9,002 bases of DNA from an uncultured Helcococcus sp. Its GTDB lineage: Bacteria; Bacillota; Clostridia; Tissierellales; Peptoniphilaceae. A program made the position numbers and the translations under genes. The DNA lies in the NCBI GenBank assembly GCA_937926545.1, contig CALAZW010000054.1, positions 1 to 9,002 of the forward strand. Reading direction: 5' to 3'. The notes below the pieces were generated by a model. That model was not told the DNA's origin. It made no database searches and worked only from the letters and a program-made list of their open reading frames with translations. Below, in pieces: positions 5,995-9,002 of the stretch. Positions within the stretch are counted from its first letter, which is position 1, and each line of letters starts with the position of its first letter.

Positions 5995-6246
5995 ATGTTA
6001 GAATTTAGATATGATACACAATTATTAATCGAGGGACACGATTTAAATGAAGAAGAAATAAACAAGTATTTCACTGATAATTTAGCAGGAGACTGTCTTT
6101 TAGCTGTGGGAGATGAAGATTTGATTAAGATACATTTTCACACCAATAAGCCCTGGGAAGTATTGGAATACTGCTCAAGTTTAGGTGAAATATTTGACAT
6201 AGTTGTTGAAGACATGGAAAGACAATCTAAAGGATTAAAAGGATAA
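5995..6246 (+). CDS. Stand-alone FakA C-terminal-like (DAK-related) small protein
   Basis: An 83-residue protein that aligns by eye to a C-terminal segment of FakA/YloV, the ATP-binding subunit of fatty-acid kinase. The matching blocks are YDTQ (6-9, compare YCTE), AGDCLLAVGDEDLIKIHFHTNKP (31-53, compare GDS...VKVHVHTNDPG) and EDMERQ (72-77, compare NMREQ). The Dak2 kinase domain and other FakA parts are absent. The gene has its own ribosome site (AAAGGGGGA) and terminator, with no remains of a larger frame beside it, so it looks like an intact small protein rather than a broken fakA. I recall similar short proteins annotated as relatives of dihydroxyacetone kinase in other Clostridia. Its role is unknown; binding a partner kinase or a fatty-acid carrier is speculation. 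Confidence 0.8.
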   Translation: MLEFRYDTQLLIEGHDLNEEEINKYFTDNLAGDCLLAVGDEDLIKIHFHTNKPWEVLEYCSSLGEIFDIVVEDMERQSKGLKG

Positions 6247-6271
6247 GAAGAGCTTGCTCTTCTATTTTTTT
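6246..6271 (+). terminator. Strong intrinsic terminator after the FakA-like gene
   Basis: The arms AGAAGAGC and GCTCTTCT (6246-6253 and 6256-6263) form a stem closing on a short TT (or CTTG) loop. They are followed by A and seven Ts (6265-6271). The hairpin starts on the last base of the stop codon. Only 26 bases separate the T tract from the next start codon. Confidence 0.88.
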
Positions 6272-6297
6272 GGGTATTAATAGCTAAGGAGGATTTT

Positions 6298-6579
6298 ATG
6301 TTGGTTAAGGTGATGGTAGTTGATATTCATATCCCTTTTGCTAATTCACTTAAGGATAAGAGAAGGGTAATTAAAAGTATAAAGGAACGCACAAGAAATA
6401 AATTTAATGTATCCATAAGTGAACTGGATGGATTTGACCTACATAGAAGGTCTAGTCTGGGCGTGGCCATGATTGGAAATGACAGTAGCTATTTGGACCA
6501 ATCTTTAGATAAAATATTAGATTTAATTTATGAAAACTATGAAGTGGAAGTACTAGAGATATTTAGAGAGAATAGATGA
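6298..6579 (+). CDS. DUF503 / YlxP-like protein
   Basis: A 93-residue protein of the DUF503 family, at its usual length. Diagnostic blocks are the N-terminal strand VKVMVVDIHIP, SLKDKR (17-22), the basic helix after it, NKFNVSISEL (34-43), Asp47 and LGVAMIGND (54-62), with a C-terminal strand around VEVLEI. In Bacillus the relative ylxP sits in the nusA-infB operon; here it heads a different operon. The family's role is not firmly known to me. The TAAGGAGGA ribosome site (6285-6293) fixes the ATG. It is 7 bases from the next gene, and a strong terminator lies just upstream, so its promoter is unclear. Confidence 0.9.
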   Translation: MLVKVMVVDIHIPFANSLKDKRRVIKSIKERTRNKFNVSISELDGFDLHRRSSLGVAMIGNDSSYLDQSLDKILDLIYENYEVEVLEIFRENR

Positions 6580-6586
6580 GGAAGCT

Positions 6587-7366
6587 ATGTTTGAATATAA
6601 AATTATAAAGGGTAACAATAAGAGTATGTTGGAAAGTGGAAACATAGAGGAGCTTATTATAAGAAACTCCAAGGAAGGCTGGAGGTTTATAGATGCCATA
6701 GGTAAGTCTTTTGGTTCCTATGGTCAAGTAAAGGAATATGATTTAGTTTTTGAAAGAAGAATAAATTGTGAACCCAAATATTTCTTAGAGGTTTGGGGAG
6801 AAGAAAGACACCATAAGATAGGTATATTTAATAGTGAGGATTCTATAAAAGACTTCTTGTCTAAGATAGAGTTTTTAAAAATAGAAAGAGACATCTTTGA
6901 TGGCTATGAATATGTGAATTACTATATGGACTATGAAGATATACCAGATTACTATGAGGTTGAATATAGGGGATATATCTATATATTAAGTAGGCATATG
7001 TTTGTGCCAACAAAAAACACTATAGATTTCATTTGGAATCCTATACATTCCTTTGATGATAATCTTTGTTCAGATAAAAGGTATGTGGATGAGGCTACTC
7101 AGGTTGATGCCTATCTGATACCCAATTGTGAAACCAAGGAATATATAGAGCAAAGAGAGTTTTTATATGGTCAAGTGGAAAGCTATTATAAGGAGCAAGG
7201 CTATTTAGTGACTAGAAATGGTCAAGGTAGTGAAGATGGGGAATATGTCCTGATAGAAAAAGATGGAGACCAAAGATATTTGCTAGCCCTAGATCCTTTA
7301 GCAGTAGAAGAGTGGAATAAATCAAAGGATATAAATACCTTTGTTGATAAATATATTGATTTATAG
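6587..7366 (+). CDS. DUF4177-like N-terminus with uncharacterised C-terminal region
   Basis: A 259-residue soluble protein with no signal peptide or membrane helix. Residues 1-58 resemble the small DUF4177 domain: MFEYKIIK, an Asn/Glu-rich helix, then SKEGWRFIDAIG and a final strand DLVFERR. The remaining ~200 residues are not a family I recognise. They are acidic and rich in Tyr (for example DGYEYVNYYMDYEDIPDYYEVEYRGY near 105-130) and contain two Cys. The end, from about 197, looks like an alpha/beta segment (YYKEQGYLVTRNGQGSEDGEYVLIEKDGD). The ATG at 6587 has only a modest GAGGAAG ribosome site, and the 7-base gap after the DUF503 gene suggests coupling. The aldehyde dehydrogenase starts 8 bases after its stop, so the three genes probably form one operon. 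No function is assigned. Confidence 0.8.
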   Translation: MFEYKIIKGNNKSMLESGNIEELIIRNSKEGWRFIDAIGKSFGSYGQVKEYDLVFERRINCEPKYFLEVWGEERHHKIGIFNSEDSIKDFLSKIEFLKIERDIFDGYEYVNYYMDYEDIPDYYEVEYRGYIYILSRHMFVPTKNTIDFIWNPIHSFDDNLCSDKRYVDEATQVDAYLIPNCETKEYIEQREFLYGQVESYYKEQGYLVTRNGQGSEDGEYVLIEKDGDQRYLLALDPLAVEEWNKSKDINTFVDKYIDL

Positions 7367-7374
7367 GAGGGAAT

Positions 7375-8781
7375 ATGAATTACGATAAAATTTACATTGA
7401 TGGCCAGTGGATAAAGCCAAATTCAGAAAAGTGGATAGAGGTTATAAACCCAGCTACTGAAGAAGTAATTGAAAGGGTTGTTAGATCCAATGAAAAAGAT
7501 ACCAACTTAGCTATTAAAGCAGCTAAAGAGGCCTTTGATAGTTGGCAATATACCGATGTTTCAGAAAGAATAGCCTATATGGAAAAGGTAAGAGACCTTT
7601 TGATTGAAAATATGGATGATTTGGCTAAAATAATTGTAGCAGAGCTAGGATGTGGTCTGAAATTTGCTAAAAATGGTCACTTAAAAGGATATATATATGA
7701 AATAGATCATTTTATAAGTCTTGCTAGCGACTATGAATTCATAGAAGACTATGATGGTTATAAGGTCTATAGGGAACCAGTAGGCGTTGTTGCCTGTATA
7801 ACACCTTGGAATTATCCTTTTGGCCAAATAAGTAAAAAGGTTGTACCTGCAATTTTAGCAGGAAATACAGTTATTTTAAAACCTAGTCAGCAAACACCTT
7901 TAATAGCCTATGCTCTTACAGAAATAATAGATCAGGCAGGTCTACCAGCTGGGGTATTTAACTTTGTTCCAGGAGTAGGAGGAGAAGTGGGAGATATTTT
8001 AGCCAGCAGTGAAGATGTTGATATGGTATCTTTTACAGGTTCAACCAAGGGGGGAATAGAAGTTGGTAAGCTAGCCATAGGCGATGTTAAAAAAATAGCC
8101 TTGGAATTAGGTGGAAAATCAGCTGCCATAGTAGTTGAAGATGCTAATTTAGATATAGCTGCCAAGGTTACTTTGGATACGGTATATAATAATACAGGAC
8201 AAACCTGTAGTGCCTTAACTAGATTATTGGTTCCTGAAAATATGAAAAAAGAAGTGGAAGAAAAGATAATTGAGTTAACCAAGGAATATAAATTTGGAGA
8301 TCCAAAGGATGAAGAAACAATTATTGGACCACTTATATCACAAAAACAATTTGACAAGGTTAGTTACTATATAGATAAGGGACTAGAAGAAGGAGCCAAA
8401 CTTTTGATAGGTGAGAGACCTAAAAAAGAAGGCAAGGGTTATTATGTTGGGCCAACTGTATTTACTGATGTGAACAATAGTATGACCATAGCCCAGGAAG
8501 AAATCTTTGGACCAGTGTTATCAATTATAAGCTATAAGAATGTGGATGAAGCCATAGAAATAGCAAATGATATAGAGTATGGTTTGTCTGGTGCAGTATT
8601 TGGGCCAGAAGAAGCTTGTCAGTATGTGGCTAGAAGAATGAAGACGGGAATGGTTATTGTCAATGATAAAAAGAGAACCTTTAGAGCTCCATTTGGAGGC
8701 TACAAGCATTCAGGCTTGGGTCGAGAAGGTGGAAATTATGGTTTCGATGAATTTTTAGAAGTTAAAACTGTTTATTTATAA
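7375..8781 (+). CDS. NAD(P)-dependent aldehyde dehydrogenase
   Basis: A 468-residue, full-length member of the aldehyde dehydrogenase superfamily, oxidising an aldehyde to its acid with NAD(P) in the cytoplasm. The catalytic set is complete: Asn146 in TPWNYPF, the general base Glu244 in ELGGKS, nucleophile Cys278 in NTGQTCSA, and Glu376-Phe378 in EEIFGPVL. The coenzyme site has Lys169 in KPSQQTP and GSTKGG (222-227). Position 172 is Gln where NAD-preferring class 2 enzymes have Glu, so NADP use is possible. APFGGYKHSGLGREGG near the C-terminus is typical. The physiological aldehyde cannot be told from the sequence. The AGGAGGGA ribosome site overlaps the previous stop codon. A palindromic terminator begins on its own stop codon. 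Confidence 0.95.
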   Translation: MNYDKIYIDGQWIKPNSEKWIEVINPATEEVIERVVRSNEKDTNLAIKAAKEAFDSWQYTDVSERIAYMEKVRDLLIENMDDLAKIIVAELGCGLKFAKNGHLKGYIYEIDHFISLASDYEFIEDYDGYKVYREPVGVVACITPWNYPFGQISKKVVPAILAGNTVILKPSQQTPLIAYALTEIIDQAGLPAGVFNFVPGVGGEVGDILASSEDVDMVSFTGSTKGGIEVGKLAIGDVKKIALELGGKSAAIVVEDANLDIAAKVTLDTVYNNTGQTCSALTRLLVPENMKKEVEEKIIELTKEYKFGDPKDEETIIGPLISQKQFDKVSYYIDKGLEEGAKLLIGERPKKEGKGYYVGPTVFTDVNNSMTIAQEEIFGPVLSIISYKNVDEAIEIANDIEYGLSGAVFGPEEACQYVARRMKTGMVIVNDKKRTFRAPFGGYKHSGLGREGGNYGFDEFLEVKTVYL

Positions 8782-8803
8782 AAAGGGCCTAGGCCCTTTT
8801 TTT
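8780..8803 (+). terminator. Intrinsic terminator after the aldehyde dehydrogenase gene
   Basis: A perfect 22-bp palindrome (8780-8801) with the core GGGCCTAGGCCC is followed by a run of seven Ts (8797-8803). It overlaps the stop codon TAA at 8779-8781. The A run on the 5' side means the hairpin could also work from the other strand. Confidence 0.9.
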
Positions 8804-8820
8804 ATCTACGGATAGTAGAT
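8804..8820. promoter_or_regulatory. Inverted repeat, possible operator
   Basis: ATCTAC and GTAGAT (8804-8809 and 8815-8820) form a perfect inverted repeat with a 5-base spacer. A third copy of the half-site, within AGTAGATG, occurs at 8831-8838, 17 bases after the AGTAGATG at 8814-8821. It lies between the terminator and the -10 element of the next gene, a position suited to regulator binding. The evidence is pattern only. Confidence 0.3.
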
Positions 8821-8842
8821 GGTAAGAAAAAGTAGATGCCTC

Positions 8843-8848
8843 TATAAT
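8843..8848 (+). promoter_or_regulatory. Candidate -10 element for the last gene
   Basis: A perfect TATAAT lies 16 bases before the ATG at 8865. No convincing -35 is seen at 16-18 bases upstream (the sequence near 8820 is TGGTAA). If used, the leader would be very short and would start about at the GAGGGGAGG ribosome site. Confidence 0.4.
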
Positions 8849-8864
8849 AAGAGGGGAGGTAGTT

Positions 8865-9002
8865 ATGAAAGATAATATTATAAATATAAAGGACTATTAT
8901 AAGTTGGACGGAAGAAACAACCAATCAAAAATTGAGAAGATAACCTTTGGTAAGGCTAAGCTTAAAGAAAATGAAGCTATGAACTTGGCCTTGCAGTATT
9001 GG
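8865..9002 (+). CDS. Unrecognised protein, N-terminal 46 codons (3' end outside window)
   Basis: The frame is open from ATG 8865 to the window edge (46 codons) and is preceded by a strong GAGGGGAGG ribosome site (8851-8859). It follows the aldehyde dehydrogenase terminator after 61 bases and has its own -10 candidate, so it starts a new unit. The visible part begins MKDNIINIKDYYKLDGRN and continues with a Lys/Glu-rich stretch ending ALQYW. It has no signal peptide or membrane helix. I do not recognise the family, and too little is visible to suggest a function. Confidence 0.75.
   Translation, partial: MKDNIINIKDYYKLDGRNNQSKIEKITFGKAKLKENEAMNLALQYW

Noticed and set aside
5995..6246. Broken fakA pseudogene
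   Set aside because: There is a proper start with ribosome site, a clean terminator on the stop codon and no flanking remains of kinase sequence.
7932..8357. 141-codon - strand frame
   Set aside because: It lies entirely antisense to the aldehyde dehydrogenase, whose catalytic motifs are intact; the Ser/Pro-rich product is typical of a shadow frame.
8521..8709. 62-codon - strand frame
   Set aside because: It is antisense to the 3' part of the aldehyde dehydrogenase and resembles no known family.

Overview
The window comes from an AT-rich Gram-positive anaerobe. Strong AGGAGG-type ribosome sites, heavy use of AGA and ATA codons, tightly packed operons and a signal peptide ending in AxA support this. 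The protein flavour fits the Clostridia/Tissierellia side of the Firmicutes, perhaps a Peptoniphilaceae-like bacterium. That placement is a judgement from codon use and family resemblance, not from a marker gene.

Region 1 (1-4736, + strand) is a transport and surface cluster. It starts inside an ABC exporter half-transporter whose 5' end lies outside the window. A second, complete half-transporter follows with an ATGA start/stop overlap. After an 11-base gap comes a serpin. The serpin's reactive loop aligns without gaps to human alpha-1-antitrypsin and puts Met-Ser-Ile-Pro at P1-P3'. It has no signal peptide but a very basic N-terminus. Next, probably from its own promoter, is an exported four-helix membrane protein of unknown function. 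Two hairpins close the region.

Region 2 (4850-5994) holds two small membrane-protein genes on the - strand: a DUF308/HdeD-like protein and a DUF2871 protein. The DUF2871 gene has a near-consensus promoter. Two tandem, palindromic 14-bp repeats overlap its -10 and start region, a textbook layout for a dimeric repressor of TetR type. No repressor gene is visible here.

Region 3 (5995-8803, + strand) begins with a small stand-alone protein resembling the C-terminal domain of fatty-acid kinase FakA, closed by a strong terminator. A three-gene operon follows: DUF503/YlxP-like protein, a DUF4177-like protein with a large uncharacterised C-terminal part, and a complete aldehyde dehydrogenase. A terminator overlapping the dehydrogenase stop codon ends it.

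Region 4 (8804-9002) is a short intergenic stretch with a possible operator and a -10 element, then the first 46 codons of an unrecognised gene that runs off the window.

The best candidate for something undescribed is the exporter pair plus leaderless, elastase-inhibitor-like serpin. The DUF2871 operator region is the clearest regulatory find. No tRNA, rRNA, CRISPR array, transposase or phage gene was seen, and no gap between genes exceeds about 130 bases.
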